From assembly GCA_023078555.1 (NCBI GenBank), contig JALAAN010000010.1, forward strand, positions 1,302,001-1,366,000: a stretch of DNA of 64,000 bases, read 5' to 3'. Every line of letters starts with the position of its first letter. The first letter of the stretch is position 1. This document shows, in pieces, positions 31,541-42,392 of this stretch. The stretch comes from Ulva prolifera. Its lineage: Eukaryota > Chlorophyta > Ulvophyceae > Ulvales > Ulvaceae. The translations under genes and the position numbers were made by a program. Below the pieces are notes generated by a model. It was given only the letters and a program-made list of their open reading frames with translations. It ran no database searches and was not told the origin of the DNA.

Positions 31541-32580
31541 GTGTGACACGAGCTTGGGCAAGCTCATGGCGGAGGACCGGAGCATGCCCCGACGGAGCAA
31601 AGCATGGGCAGGCGGCGGGCCGTGGCACAACGCCTCATCTTGCCAAGGCAGCTACAAAACAATCACCCAGATCTGGGATGACATGGCGGATGCGTCTTTG
31701 GTGTTGACGATGCGGTGGCCGCTCGTGGTTGCACACGCTGCGGCAGAGGGCGCCTAGCACCTGGAATGGAGGAAGGTGTTGGGGCATCATGCAGTGTGAT
31801 TCTGGTACGGCCGCTGGAGGATGCACTTGTCAGTGTGCCACCCGGCTTGCCAGGAATTTGGAGGTGGGCTGTGTGCCGGACGACCCTTGTCTTCAGCTGG
31901 GCGATTGGCCTGGGGGACTTGGTGGGTCGAGGCGCTGCAACACTTGTGGCCACCATATACTGGACCTTGTCTGGACCACCTGCCATATAGCAGGCATTTG
32001 GCAGCCCGCAAGAAACGCGGGATGTGGGCTGTGGACGCCCGTCAGGTAGCATGTGCAACATCAAGGCAGCCTGCTTGAATGGTATGAGAGGTCCCATACA
32101 GTGTAATTCAGACCTACAAGAGAAACGAATCAATAGCAGTGCCGCTTCTTGCACACACAGTTTCACTGCACACAGTTTCACTGCATGCCCACAAGCAGCC
32201 AACCATGGCCCTTAGTAAGTACGGAGGATACTTATGCTATCACAGAACCTACCACCTTGAACGTTACCCTACCCCCAGCCCAACTCCCTCCCATCAACGA
32301 AGAATCGTGCATGCATGCATATAAGGACGTACAGCCGCGCGGAGCGTCAGCAACGCGCATGCGAAATGCATGGAAGGGGCAATGTCTGAGGCAAACGTCG
32401 TGAGGCAAAGAACAGGAACAGCTATTGCAGCTGGAGCCTGCGCCCTGCAAAGCATACAATTACGCTGTCTGGTATAATGCCAGTAGAGTAGGTAAGGGAA
32501 TGGATCCTGTGCAGCAGTGCTGTTGCAGCGCAATCTCCCTGCGTACCCTGCGCACTCTGCTGACGCAGCGGCCGCCTTGC
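31541..32580. other. Non-genic stretch, no supported gene
   Basis: Short overlapping frames only. A segment at 32262-32307 resembles DNA on the far side of the gypsy insertion (37909-37953), noted separately. Confidence 0.4.
32262..32307 (+). repeat. Short repeat shared with 37909-37953
   Basis: TTACCCTACCCCCAGCCCAA and CCATCAACGAAGAATCG at 32262-32307 correspond to TTACCCTGCCCCCAGTCCAA and CCATCAACGAAGAATCG at 37909-37953. They lie either side of the gypsy element, in the same orientation, outside its 5-bp duplication. A weaker third relative may lie near 38350. Confidence 0.5.
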
Positions 32581-32952
32581 TGTAACGACTGTTAAGTCAA
32601 GAGACATAGAAGAGGAGATCTGTCGTCTACCCTTTAAGGTCCAGCTGCTTATATACTATAAGACAGCCTGTGTACGACACCTGCCACAGTGTGCTGAGCT
32701 CAGCCCACTGTTCCCCGTACACACCAGAGTCTTCCATCGCGTAAGCCATGCTTGGCTGACATAAGCACTCCTTCTAGATAGCTCTAGACTCGTGCTTCTA
32801 GATGGCCCGTCCTGCTGACGCAAGACGGTCTGGCGACCACTGTTGACAGTGCCCCGTGCTGTCAGCCACAAGCTTGTAGGCTGACGGGACATTCCGGAGG
32901 CTTCCAGAATATTCTATGTCATGCATATCTATGCATGTGACGTATCGTCACA
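32581..32952 (-). repeat. 3' LTR of the gypsy element
   Basis: On the minus strand it starts TGTGACGATACG and ends CAGTCGTTACA. It matches the other LTR along its full length. Confidence 0.95.
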
Positions 32953-32963
32953 GTACTCCCCCG
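32953..32963 (-). promoter_or_regulatory. Polypurine tract of the gypsy element
   Basis: On the minus strand CGGGGGAGTAC lies directly before the 3' LTR, where plus-strand synthesis starts. It overlaps the end of the coding region closely. Confidence 0.75.
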
Positions 32964-35900
32964 TTAGGCTTGCTTGCCCTCAAGCAACTTAGACAGTTCG
33001 TCCAATCCTAACGGAAAAGCGTCATCGGGAGGCGTCTCAGCGCGGCTACGCCAGAACTCCCGTATGTGCGACTCGCACTCGTGCATCAGCATGGCGTCAT
33101 GCCAGCCGTATCCACCTCCGACCCAGTGCACCTTGTACTGTCGTCGTGGAGCGTCTCTGGTCTCAGAGATGTAATCCACTGCCCACTGCAGCTCATCTTC
33201 CGAGACCTCGGGGATGACTGGTGGCTGATAAGTCCCATCGCTGTGGAATCTTTTCAGTGACGACACATGAAACACGTTGTGCTTCCTGTGCAAGGGTGCA
33301 GGCAAATGCACACGGTAACTGAGCCTGTGCGTGCCTATGACCTCCGTGATTCGGAACGGTCCGAGCCACCGCGGCGCGAGCTTAAGCTTAAGCCCCTTCT
33401 CTATGCGGAAATGCTTGATGTTGATCAGTACTTGATCTCCCACCTCAAGCGGCTCTGCTGGCCTCCTTCGGCGGTCAGCCGAGGCCTTCTGTCTAGCCTG
33501 AGCTGCCGCTATGCAAGTCTTTGCATGCTGCAATTGCTCTGACCACTTACCAACGAAGCTGTTCACCGCTGGATTTGCCTTTCGCAGATACAGAGCGACA
33601 GGCGTGTCCGGATTCTGTCCGTAGTTCAGCATGAACGGCGTGTTGCCGATCGTGCTGTTGAATGCATTGTTCATCGCAAATTCAGCGACTGGCAATAGCG
33701 CGTCCCAGTTCGTCTGGGTGCCATTCACAAAGTGCCGCAAGGTATCTTCTAAGATCCCATTAGCATTCTCTGTCTGGCCATCCGATTGCGGATGATGACT
33801 GGATGTCTTATTGTGCTCGATGCCGAAGTGTTCACACATCAGCTGCCAGAATTCACTCTGGACTCGCACGTCTCGATCGGATACAATGTCGCTTGGTATA
33901 CCATGCAGCTTCCAGACATGTTCCTCGAACAGCTGGACAAGCCCACAAGACGTGACTGTCTTTGTGGATGGTGCCAAGTGAACCATCTTAGACAGACGGT
34001 CGACGAAGACCACGATCGTATCATGACCTTTCTGCGTACGCGGCAGGTCAGTGATTAGGTCCATGGACACAGATTCCCATCTGCGACTCGGGACAGGCAA
34101 GGGACTCAGCAAGCCTTGCGGCTTTTGAGTCGATGCTTTCACTCGCTGGCAAGAATCACAATTCTTGATGAATGCAGCAACGTCTTTGCTGACACATTCC
34201 CAGTGAAACACCTCTCGGACCTTGCGTGCCGTGCGTGCAATGCCATAGTGGCCACAGTGCGGTGGCGAGTGCATTGCGTCTACGCACTCACTCCGTAATG
34301 TATCTACATTCGGAATGTATAACTGGTCTTTCTTAGTCCAGTATAGCCCATCGTCTTTCCGCACAAGGTCCAGCTTATCAAAGCGTGGCTTGTTGTCACG
34401 CTGCATAGCCTCGTAGCCCTGTTGGCAACGGGCGAAGAGATCTTTGACTAAATAGCCTTTGATCGTTTGAGCTACGCCATGACCCATATCTGTTACTGCG
34501 TTCATATGCACACGACGACCGTCACCCCCCCGTTGCGAAGTGTGCGACCCGCACACAACATCCGTAAAGTAGGAACAGGTGGCGCCGCGAGCATTGAAAG
34601 TCGTAGCGGGATCCAAGCTTTGGATATAGCGGCCACCGACTTGTAGCAGAGCAAAGTGGGCTGGCGAGCGTGACAGCGGATCCGCGACGTTCGTAGCACC
34701 AGGTCTGTATTTCCACACATAATTGTACGCAGAAGACTCATACAACCAGCGTGCACGACGTTTTAGCGTATGCGGATTGGTCGACGTATCTACGTACGTG
34801 TTGGGCTGGTGATCGGTCTCGATCGTAAATGGCTCTGAAGTGCCCTCCAGGTAACACCGCCACTCGCGCAAAGCATACACTACCGCCAGCATTTCAATGT
34901 CTGACGCGCTGTAACCTGCTTCGGCACCAGTAAGCTTCTTAGAATAGAACGCGATGGGGTGTCGCTGCTGGAGTAGTGCACCGCCCACTGCCGGTGCAGC
35001 CGAACATGCGTCGACTACGACTGTAAAAGGCTTAGAGAAATCAGGCAGTGCCAGGACAGGCGCTGACACCAACGCAGCTTTCAGCGCAGCGAAGGCGTCT
35101 GCGCATCGCTGTGTCCATGTGCCTTTGAATGACGTCTCGACTTGGCGTGCCTCCTCTGTTGAGAGCTTGCCCCATTGCAGAAGGCGTCCCTTCCGATCGC
35201 TAGCGTCTATGCCCTTCAACAGATCAGTCAGTGGGCACGCTATGCGTGCGTATCCGCGGATGTACCGTCGGAAGTAGTTGGCCAGTCCTAAGAAGCTGCG
35301 CACTTCATAAACAGAGCGAGGTGGGGGCCAGTCTGTTACAACAGACACCTTCGCCGGATCAGGCTTGATCCCCTCTGAGGACAGTATGTGGCCCAGGAAA
35401 CGTAGTTCCTGCTTAAAGAACTCACTCTTTGTGAGCCGGGCTTTGTAGTTGTGTTTGCGCAGAACACCTAGTACTATCCGGATGTGTTCCATGTGCTCCT
35501 CTTCGGTTTTCGAATATATGAGGATATCGTCTAGATATACGCACACAAATTTATTCAGCTGCTTGCCAAAGATTCTGTTCATTTCGGCTTGAAAGACAGC
35601 TGGCGCATTACAGAGCCCGAATGGCAGCACTCGCCATTCAAATTTCCCGATGTGTGTGTTGAAGGCCGTCTTTTCCCAATCTTTGGGATGCAGACCAATC
35701 TGATGGTACCCGCTGGTCAGGTCAATGGACGAAAAGCATTTCGCTCCACCCAGGTTGTCCAGAAGGTCCTCCACACGAGGCATGGGATACTTATTCTTAT
35801 GTGTGAGTTTGTTCAGCTCGCGATAGTCGATGCACATACGCAGAGTGCCATCAGGCTTCGGGGCGAACAACACCGGGGCTCCGTAAGCCGAGGATGAGGG

Positions 35901-37439
35901 GACTATGCGCCCTGTATCCAACAGGCCTTGCACCTGGGACTCCACCTCCTTTCGCTCGCTAATAGATAGACGAAACGCAGGTCTGTTCGGTGCAGCGGCC
36001 CCGCTGCTCAGGCGCAAGCCTTCCGGTGTACCCGGTTGCCAGTCTCTGACAACGGGATCCTCAAACACATCTTTAAATTCAGCTAGTACTTGCTGCACCT
36101 GTTCCCGCTGGTCAAAACCAGCGTCTTTGGCCTCACGTAGGATGACCAGGAACGGCGACGCACAACCTTGCTTGGGCCGTGAGAGCAATCGCTTTGCTTG
36201 TACTGCTGAAAGAATGACTGCAGCCGGAGGAGATTCTCCAGGCTGGCTGCGCGCAGGACTCGCTGTTCGTGCATCGGCAGCTGGAAACAGTCTCTGGTTT
36301 TTACGCCTAAGCCACAGACTCGGTGGCGAATAGCGCGGACCTGGCTCGTGTGAGCCAAAGTCGATAACAGCACCCTCGCGCTTATGCCAATCATCTCCAA
36401 GGATTATGTCGAATCCTGGTGCCATGTCAATGACATGCAAACGTACAGTCTCTGTGTATGATTGCAATGAAAGGCGCGCTGTAACGAGGCCGGTTGTTAC
36501 GCTCTGTGTACCGTCTGCTAGGATAACAGGAATTTTAGAGCGGTCGACTGCAAGTCGCTGTCGCTGTGCAAACGATTTGCTGATAAAGCTGAACTTTGCG
36601 CCTGTGTCGCCGAGCACTGTGCAAGGTGCACCAGCCAGCGCGGCTGAAAACACGAACGTCAGGTCGCTGCTAGACGCCGTAGGAATTCGCAAGTTCTGTA
36701 CGGGATCGGGTAATGTATCTGCTGTGTGCACACCAACAGGGAACGCAGGCGGGTCGTAAAATACCACAGTATTATGTACGGCATCGTCAGTACACTGCTG
36801 CACTGTGCAAAGCTGTTGCATCCCTTTCGTTAAAAGCGTGCGCGCTTCGTTGACCCATTCGATCAGAGACAGATAATAACTCGGATCAATGTGCATCGCT
36901 TTCGGATCGCTACTGCCCGAAAATGGAGGCAGTTGTACGTCGCGCGTAGTCAACTTGCTAGTCGATGCATCGCTCTGCATAGGCATGGCGTTCTCGGCAG
37001 GCATTTGATGCGGAGTAGATGGCACCTGGGCGAATCTTGAAAACCATTGGTCCATCATGTGCGCCACCATGTTGAGTGTCGCTGGGTCGAGACGAGGACT
37101 CGAAGCGGGCGGCGGCTGCTCGCCAGCGGGAGCCTGCTCGCCCAATGTCGTAGCCGGTGTAGGGCTTGGAACAGTTGGCGGCTCCGTGCGGTCAGCAGTA
37201 GCTTCAGGTTCGTTGACCTGAAGTGCCCCGACAGCCTCTGTGGCATGTCGAACGTCCGTGTTAGACGGGGCTGGTGGAGCAGACTCGGTTGTTGTTGGCT
37301 GGGCACTGCCCGCTCCGGTAACAACACCGTCCCCCTGTTGGCTAACAGGAAGTTCACTCATAGTGACGTCTGTGTCCATCGTAGGCTCAGCAGCTTGCTG
37401 CTGCTGCTGCTTACGCTGTAGGCGACTTGAGCCGGCCAT
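32964..37439 (-). CDS. Gypsy gag-pol polyprotein with shortened Gag
   Basis: 1491 codons from ATG at 37439. Residues 1-210 are a Gln/Pro/Thr-rich Gag N-terminus; the capsid body and CCHC knuckle are absent. Protease has LGDTGAKFSF (about 277). RT has FSSIDLTSGYHQ and YLDDILIYSK (about 635). RNase H has VVVDACSAAPAVGGALL (about 817). Integrase has an H-H-C-C finger (HSPPHCGHYG, CDSCQRVK) and a D-D-E core (MDLITDL, SDRDVRVQSEFW, DGQTENANG). The C-terminus (DELQWAVDYI, YKVHWVGGGYGWHDA) resembles a chromodomain, which in chromoviruses directs integration to modified chromatin. Pol looks intact, so it may supply enzymes but would need Gag from another copy. Confidence 0.92.
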   Translation of the reverse strand: MAGSSRLQRKQQQQQAAEPTMDTDVTMSELPVSQQGDGVVTGAGSAQPTTTESAPPAPSNTDVRHATEAVGALQVNEPEATADRTEPPTVPSPTPATTLGEQAPAGEQPPPASSPRLDPATLNMVAHMMDQWFSRFAQVPSTPHQMPAENAMPMQSDASTSKLTTRDVQLPPFSGSSDPKAMHIDPSYYLSLIEWVNEARTLLTKGMQQLCTVQQCTDDAVHNTVVFYDPPAFPVGVHTADTLPDPVQNLRIPTASSSDLTFVFSAALAGAPCTVLGDTGAKFSFISKSFAQRQRLAVDRSKIPVILADGTQSVTTGLVTARLSLQSYTETVRLHVIDMAPGFDIILGDDWHKREGAVIDFGSHEPGPRYSPPSLWLRRKNQRLFPAADARTASPARSQPGESPPAAVILSAVQAKRLLSRPKQGCASPFLVILREAKDAGFDQREQVQQVLAEFKDVFEDPVVRDWQPGTPEGLRLSSGAAAPNRPAFRLSISERKEVESQVQGLLDTGRIVPSSSAYGAPVLFAPKPDGTLRMCIDYRELNKLTHKNKYPMPRVEDLLDNLGGAKCFSSIDLTSGYHQIGLHPKDWEKTAFNTHIGKFEWRVLPFGLCNAPAVFQAEMNRIFGKQLNKFVCVYLDDILIYSKTEEEHMEHIRIVLGVLRKHNYKARLTKSEFFKQELRFLGHILSSEGIKPDPAKVSVVTDWPPPRSVYEVRSFLGLANYFRRYIRGYARIACPLTDLLKGIDASDRKGRLLQWGKLSTEEARQVETSFKGTWTQRCADAFAALKAALVSAPVLALPDFSKPFTVVVDACSAAPAVGGALLQQRHPIAFYSKKLTGAEAGYSASDIEMLAVVYALREWRCYLEGTSEPFTIETDHQPNTYVDTSTNPHTLKRRARWLYESSAYNYVWKYRPGATNVADPLSRSPAHFALLQVGGRYIQSLDPATTFNARGATCSYFTDVVCGSHTSQRGGDGRRVHMNAVTDMGHGVAQTIKGYLVKDLFARCQQGYEAMQRDNKPRFDKLDLVRKDDGLYWTKKDQLYIPNVDTLRSECVDAMHSPPHCGHYGIARTARKVREVFHWECVSKDVAAFIKNCDSCQRVKASTQKPQGLLSPLPVPSRRWESVSMDLITDLPRTQKGHDTIVVFVDRLSKMVHLAPSTKTVTSCGLVQLFEEHVWKLHGIPSDIVSDRDVRVQSEFWQLMCEHFGIEHNKTSSHHPQSDGQTENANGILEDTLRHFVNGTQTNWDALLPVAEFAMNNAFNSTIGNTPFMLNYGQNPDTPVALYLRKANPAVNSFVGKWSEQLQHAKTCIAAAQARQKASADRRRRPAEPLEVGDQVLINIKHFRIEKGLKLKLAPRWLGPFRITEVIGTHRLSYRVHLPAPLHRKHNVFHVSSLKRFHSDGTYQPPVIPEVSEDELQWAVDYISETRDAPRRQYKVHWVGGGYGWHDAMLMHECESHIREFWRSRAETPPDDAFPLGLDELSKLLEGKQA

Positions 37440-37499
37440 ACTAGTACTGTTAACTACTCGGAGAAATTCAGAGTGGAAGCGTATAGGAGATAGGTTCGG

Positions 37500-37516
37500 G
37501 AGCTCACCGATACCAC
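37500..37516 (-). promoter_or_regulatory. Primer-binding site of the gypsy element
   Basis: On the minus strand GTGGTATCGGTGAGCTC follows the 5' LTR. TGG as complement of CCA, one base after the LTR, fits priming by a tRNA 3' end. It is close to, but not the same as, the usual initiator-Met site TGGTATCAGAGC. Confidence 0.6.
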
Positions 37517-37888
37517 TGTAACGACTGTTAAGTCAAGAGACATAGAAGAGGAGATCTGTCGTCTACCCTTTAAGGTCCAGCTGCTTATATACTATAAGAC
37601 AGCCTGTGTACGACACCTGCCACAGTGTGCTGAGCTCAGCCCACTGTTCCCCGTACACACCAGAGTCTTCCATCGCGTAAGCCATGCTTGGCTGACATAA
37701 GCACTCCTTCTAGATAGCTCTAGACTCGTGCTTCTAGATGGCCCGTCCTGCTGACGCAAGACGGTCTGGCGACCACTGTTGACAGTGCCCCGTGCTGTCA
37801 GCCACAAGCTTGTAGGCTGACGGGACATTCCGGAGGCTTCCAGAATATTCTATGTCATGCATATCTATGCATGTGACGTATCGTCACA
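37517..37888 (-). repeat. 5' LTR of the gypsy element
   Basis: Full-length copy identical by eye to 32581-32952. On the + strand a TATATACTATAAG stretch lies at the same place in both. Confidence 0.95.
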
Positions 37889-37893
37889 CTTGC

Positions 37894-39406
37894 ATCAATG
37901 CATAATCCATTACCCTGCCCCCAGTCCAATTTCATTCCATCAACGAAGAATCGGACATGCAAGTATTTACACACAGCGTAATGCGCGGCGGCATTGAAGC
38001 GTTGATACATGGCATACTGGGAAGACGCACTGCAGCAATGCCGAAAAGCAGTTTGAGCCGCCGGCTTTCAAATTCGGTCGACAGTGCGACAATAGTGTGG
38101 CCCCGGTTGCGGTCACCCCCCCTGCTGCTGCGCTGCCGCACGATCGCGAGGCCTTGCTCCCTGTGGATGCCTCACCGTTCGTGGGCATGTCCGGCATGCG
38201 CAGACACATCGAAAGTGCTCGACAAGATGGATAACGCATTGTTACATTGTCAACAGTCACAGCGACGGCAGACGGTGAGCGCATGCATACGAGGCGTCGC
38301 GCGCTTTATTTGATCGGACTTGAGACACCTGTCTATCACCCTGCTACTTCAGTGAAAACCATCCATCATAAGAAAAGAGTTCGCATGCAAGTGTGCCTCT
38401 CAGCATGGAGTGTAGTTCGTATAGCAATCCAGGCTGTTCGCGCAAGTGCAAGGCAGGCTCAAACGTCGCTCCAAACCAGGTACCGCTGTACAGTGGATGC
38501 ACAGCTCCTAGAAAATCACAACACAATCTATCTCTGTTTCTGCTATGATTATCACAGCAGAGAGGAGAACGACTGTGGCCTGTTGCCGCACCGGCTTGCA
38601 TCTATGCAGTAGCATACGCACCGTAAACTGCACACATGGAGCAATCACCAGGTCTGAGCACATCTCTATGTTGAAATTGTGTACAATAACGCTGCTGCGT
38701 GAGTACATCTGTCACCGCGTGCGTGAGCGTGCTGCCCCGACAGGGCTGTGTCGAATTGACATCGATGTCCCGGCGTACAGACTCCCGTGCAGGTCACCCG
38801 CCAGCTAGAAAGTTAGAAATACGAAGTCATTACAATAACTTGTGGTGTCGCTGTAATGGCGATCAATGATTCACGTCCATGTCAACAGCGGTCCGTTTGC
38901 GGTGGCGAGAGCGATGTGTGTGTGTGTGTGCAGAAAACTGCAGCTACTCTGCGCCCGCGACTGCATCTTCGCTAACTCGCCTTCGTGCGGCTTTTGGCAT
39001 TCGATGTGGTTCGTGTCTGCAGATCAATTCGTTCCTGCAGCAGCTTTGCAAACAACTGTAGCTGTGCTGCTCGCTATGACTAGGATTATTGCCTCTCGCA
39101 ATGAACTTATCTGCTGAAATTGCGATCAGGCACGTGGTAGATGTAGCAAATTCTATTTGATCAGACTTGTGAGGAGCGGAAGTACATGTGTTGCTGGGCC
39201 ATCTCCGAATTTCCCCCTGTAGCCACGGCACAGTCTATTTGATCGACAACATACATTACCCCAAAAATGTGGGCACCCTAAAAATGTGGGCACCCCGCCC
39301 TAGGGCAGCTGCTGCGTCACATATGCTCCGCTGAACAGCTACAAATCACGTGACCGCGGTACCACATGCATCACCGGGGACACAGGTGGCCTGTTGTTCT
39401 CCAGAA
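37894..39406. other. Non-genic stretch, no supported gene
   Basis: Only short overlapping frames. Contains a (GT)n run at 38917-38931 and a tandem 17-bp repeat TAAAAATGTGGGCACCC-like at about 39262-39296, just downstream of the minus-strand STAT-like gene's stop. Confidence 0.4.
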
Positions 39407-42370
39407 CTAAAACGGTGACGGTTGGTCAAGCTCTGAACCGACTGCCGCCAGCAGCATGTCAAAGTCAACAGACTCGAACGTTGGCAAGCTATCTGTCCAA
39501 CACTGCCCCGTGCCAGCGTCCATGCCTATGTCGGCCCTGAGCGCAGGGCCTCCGGAAGCACCCTCGTAGTCCTGATCAAAACCTTCTGAATCTGGAGCTA
39601 CGGTGCCCCATGTAGCCACACTCTGCCCCTGACTGGTGTTCTCCAGCACAGCGGCTTGCCCTCCCCAGCTCCTTACCTCTGCACCAGACACCGTGTCCAC
39701 AGGGCTGTTCAGCCACATCTGTAGATCCCGCGAGAAATCGTCCAGCCGTGCCCGCTTATGGACGTGGTCCTCTTGAAGCTGGCATTCGTCTGGGTGCGAC
39801 GTGCCACACGCTCCTGTCGCGGCGTGCGGCGGCGGCGGCGGCCGCCCCTTCAGTGACTCTGCCAACGCGCGAACGTTGGTGTGAACGGAGGGGGGCAGGC
39901 CGAGGGTGACGGCAGCGCTGCGGCGCTGCTGGGCGCGGCATATGACCACCGTCGGCACGCGGTAGACGGTGTAGAGCAAGTCGCCGTCGCCGACGATGCA
40001 TGCAAACACCATCTGTACGGGGGCCTGCACTCGGAGCGGGCTGCGTGAGCGCACGTGGGTGGACACGCGACGTTGCATGACAATTGTGGCCTGGTGTGCA
40101 TATGTGATCATCATGCATGCCTGTGCCTGCAGGCCGTGACTGCAGCCATCATGCATATATGATGACTGGGGCAGAGGGCTTCACGGATGCGCAGTGTATT
40201 GCACAGGGAGAGGCGGTGAGGCAGGTAGCACCGCGAGCCCTGCAAGCAGTGCAGTGCACGGACAAGACCAGGTCAACTGCACACACGCCATAGCCGCAGC
40301 CAGCGCATGCATAACAAAGAGTGCCTTGCAGTGGGCAACGACAGATCAGACCCCCAGGGCTACTGGCAGATCCCCTTGTGTGTACTATGTGCGATTCTCG
40401 TCGCCCCTAGTGGTTGACGGAGCTCTAGAAGCGAGGTGGATGGGTTTCCGCACTACTCACAATGTGTCACGGCCACCAGGCCTGGGCCAGTCCATCGAGG
40501 TCATGCATGGATGGGAATCGAACCATCCGCGACGGCTTGAGGAACTTCAGCATGCGGAACTCGAACTGCGCGATCGACACGTTGGACCCGGCCGCGGCGG
40601 CCGCCACGTCCTCCGCATGGTCCGGGTCCGCCGCGCGCGGCCACATCGACCCCGGATCCTCCAGAGCCGCCACCCTCAGGCCGCCACCCTTCTCGGCCCC
40701 TCCTCCGGCCATCCGGACCATCGGCAGTGGGCGGAAGTGAGACGGGCAGGGGGGAGGCGCCGCCTGCACGCGCAGGCCGGCGGCTTGGTCGGCGTTGCCG
40801 GTGCCCGGCGGAAACCTCTCGTGTTGGTCATCTGACGCATTGTGCGCATGCGTGGTCGTGGGCGCGGGAGGCCAGTTGTCTCTATGGTCGGGGAAGGATC
40901 CAGCCCAGGATTCTGCGCTGCCGGCATGCGTGAGGATCGTGTGGTCATGCATCGCCATGGGAGTGCCGCTGGGGCCTTTGGCCTTGAGGGTGTGGTAGGT
41001 GTCGGCGAGCCGCGGCGCCTCCGAGTGTGCCGGAGGCTGCGCCTGCATGCATGCTGGGGGGGTCACACATGCATACGGCACACAATGCAGCGATGCCACC
41101 GCGGCGTGGCTTGGTGGCTTGCCGGCCGCCTAGCCTACTCAGGCCGGCTCCTTCAAATGTGACAAAATGTACATTGGAAACTGATGTTTTCCAAACTGAT
41201 TGTTTGACACGTGCATCATGCGATGAAACCGGCGCAGATGAGCTGTCATCCCCATGCACTGGCACGGGGCTGTGCGGCACCACATGTGTACACACTTACT
41301 TGCATGCACGAATAGCACCTGTGAGCAAACGAAGCGGTATGCCAGCACCGAGGGGCCCTTCAGCGGCACCAGGGCGGCCTTGCTGCGGCCGCACCGCCCT
41401 CCCCCACACGCCGGCAGCGATGCGTGCTGGGCGTGCTGCGCATGCTGAGCGGCGCTCGTCACACGCGGCGCGTGCGTGCTGCGCCCAGGGGCCCCTGCAG
41501 CGCTGCCAGTGGCCGCGGGGGCGCAGTCGCGGGGCAGCCACTTGCTCGCCTGCCCTGCCTCGAGGTGGGTCTGGAGCACCGCGAACGCCTTGACGCGCAA
41601 CGGCAGCAGCGTCGGTGCGTTGCTGTGGTGCACCACTTTCACCTGCATGTGCAATCAGAGATACGTCACACTCATACGTATGGACAATGCTCTCACAGGG
41701 GCTTAGCGCTGGTTCTCTGAAGTCTACAATTAACATTGTAGACCGAGCCCTGAACGTACAGTCACTATGCAATGTCGGACGCAATCGGCGATCGCGGCAT
41801 TCACGTCAGGCACATGGCGGGCTCCAGGTCTGATACCTCACTAGCAGTGGTTGCTGTCCGTACGCGTAGATGTCCCGTGGCACACGTGGAACACATCCAA
41901 TATACCCAGAAACTTCAAACGTTTGAGGAAAAAGCAGCAGCACAGCGACGCAAGTCCCGGTGCGGGTGTTCCCCACGGCCGCAGGCACGCGCCAGACACA
42001 CCTGCACTTGGAAGGGTGGCTTGATGACGCGGTCCTTCTTCATCGGAACACAGAACTCCGCCGGCGCTGCCACGATCCGCATCTGCACCTGGCTTGGCAA
42101 AGCGCTCCTCACCTCCTCTACATCTGAGAGGGCAGCTGGGCGCCCCTGCGGGCTGCCGATGGGCCACTCCCCGCCAGAGGGGCCGCTCACGGCATGCATA
42201 TGCGTGGGCCCGGTCGCAGCAGAGGGGGGGCTGAGGGGGGGTGTCGACGGGGGCGGGGGCCCGCGCGGGCTGCCGCCGCCGCTCCGCCGCAGCTGCCGCG
42301 CGGCCCGGCTCTCAGACATGAGCCAGCCGTGGGGGGTCGCGGCGTCTCGGCAGCCGTGGTAGCGCACGAA
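39407..42370 (-). CDS. STAT-like paralogue with DNA-binding region only, 5' end missing
   Basis: Four exons on the minus strand: 42370-42002, 41642-41319, 41042-40524 and 40024-39407, all GT-AG and all phase 0, giving about 609 residues. They align exon for exon with exons 1-4 of the gene at 8.6 kb: FVRYHG, PAEFCVP and KPPFQVQ; then LLPLRVKAFAVLQ and LKGPSVLAYRF; then IAQFEFRMLKFLKPSRM; then APVQMVFACIVGDGDLLYTV and VPTVVICRAQQRRSA. After this region the frame ends in an acidic tail, FESVDFDMLLAAVGSELDQP, that looks like an activation domain. No linker or SH2 follows. Upstream exons and the start codon are not identified; an R3 repeat lies in the intron just upstream. The role is probably DNA binding without phosphotyrosine control, an inference. 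Confidence 0.6.
40205..40235 (-). repeat. R2-related core fragment
   Basis: GAGGCGGTGAGGCAGGTAGC followed by ACCGCGAGCCC on the + strand matches the inner R2 3' end in reverse, lacking the TTGTAA terminus. It is in an intron of the STAT-like paralogue. Confidence 0.35.
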
Positions 42371-42392
42371 CTGAGCCTGCAGCCGCTCCGCC

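Larger units (their letters stand above)
32581..37888 (-). mobile_element. Ty3/gypsy LTR retrotransposon (chromovirus-like)
   Basis: Two 372-bp LTRs appear identical by eye. A 5-bp target duplication, CTTGC, lies at 32576-32580 and 37889-37893. The element carries a primer site, one open gag-pol frame and a polypurine tract. The order PR-RT-RH-INT defines gypsy (Metaviridae). Identical LTRs and an open frame imply a recent insertion, although Gag is incomplete. Confidence 0.95.
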
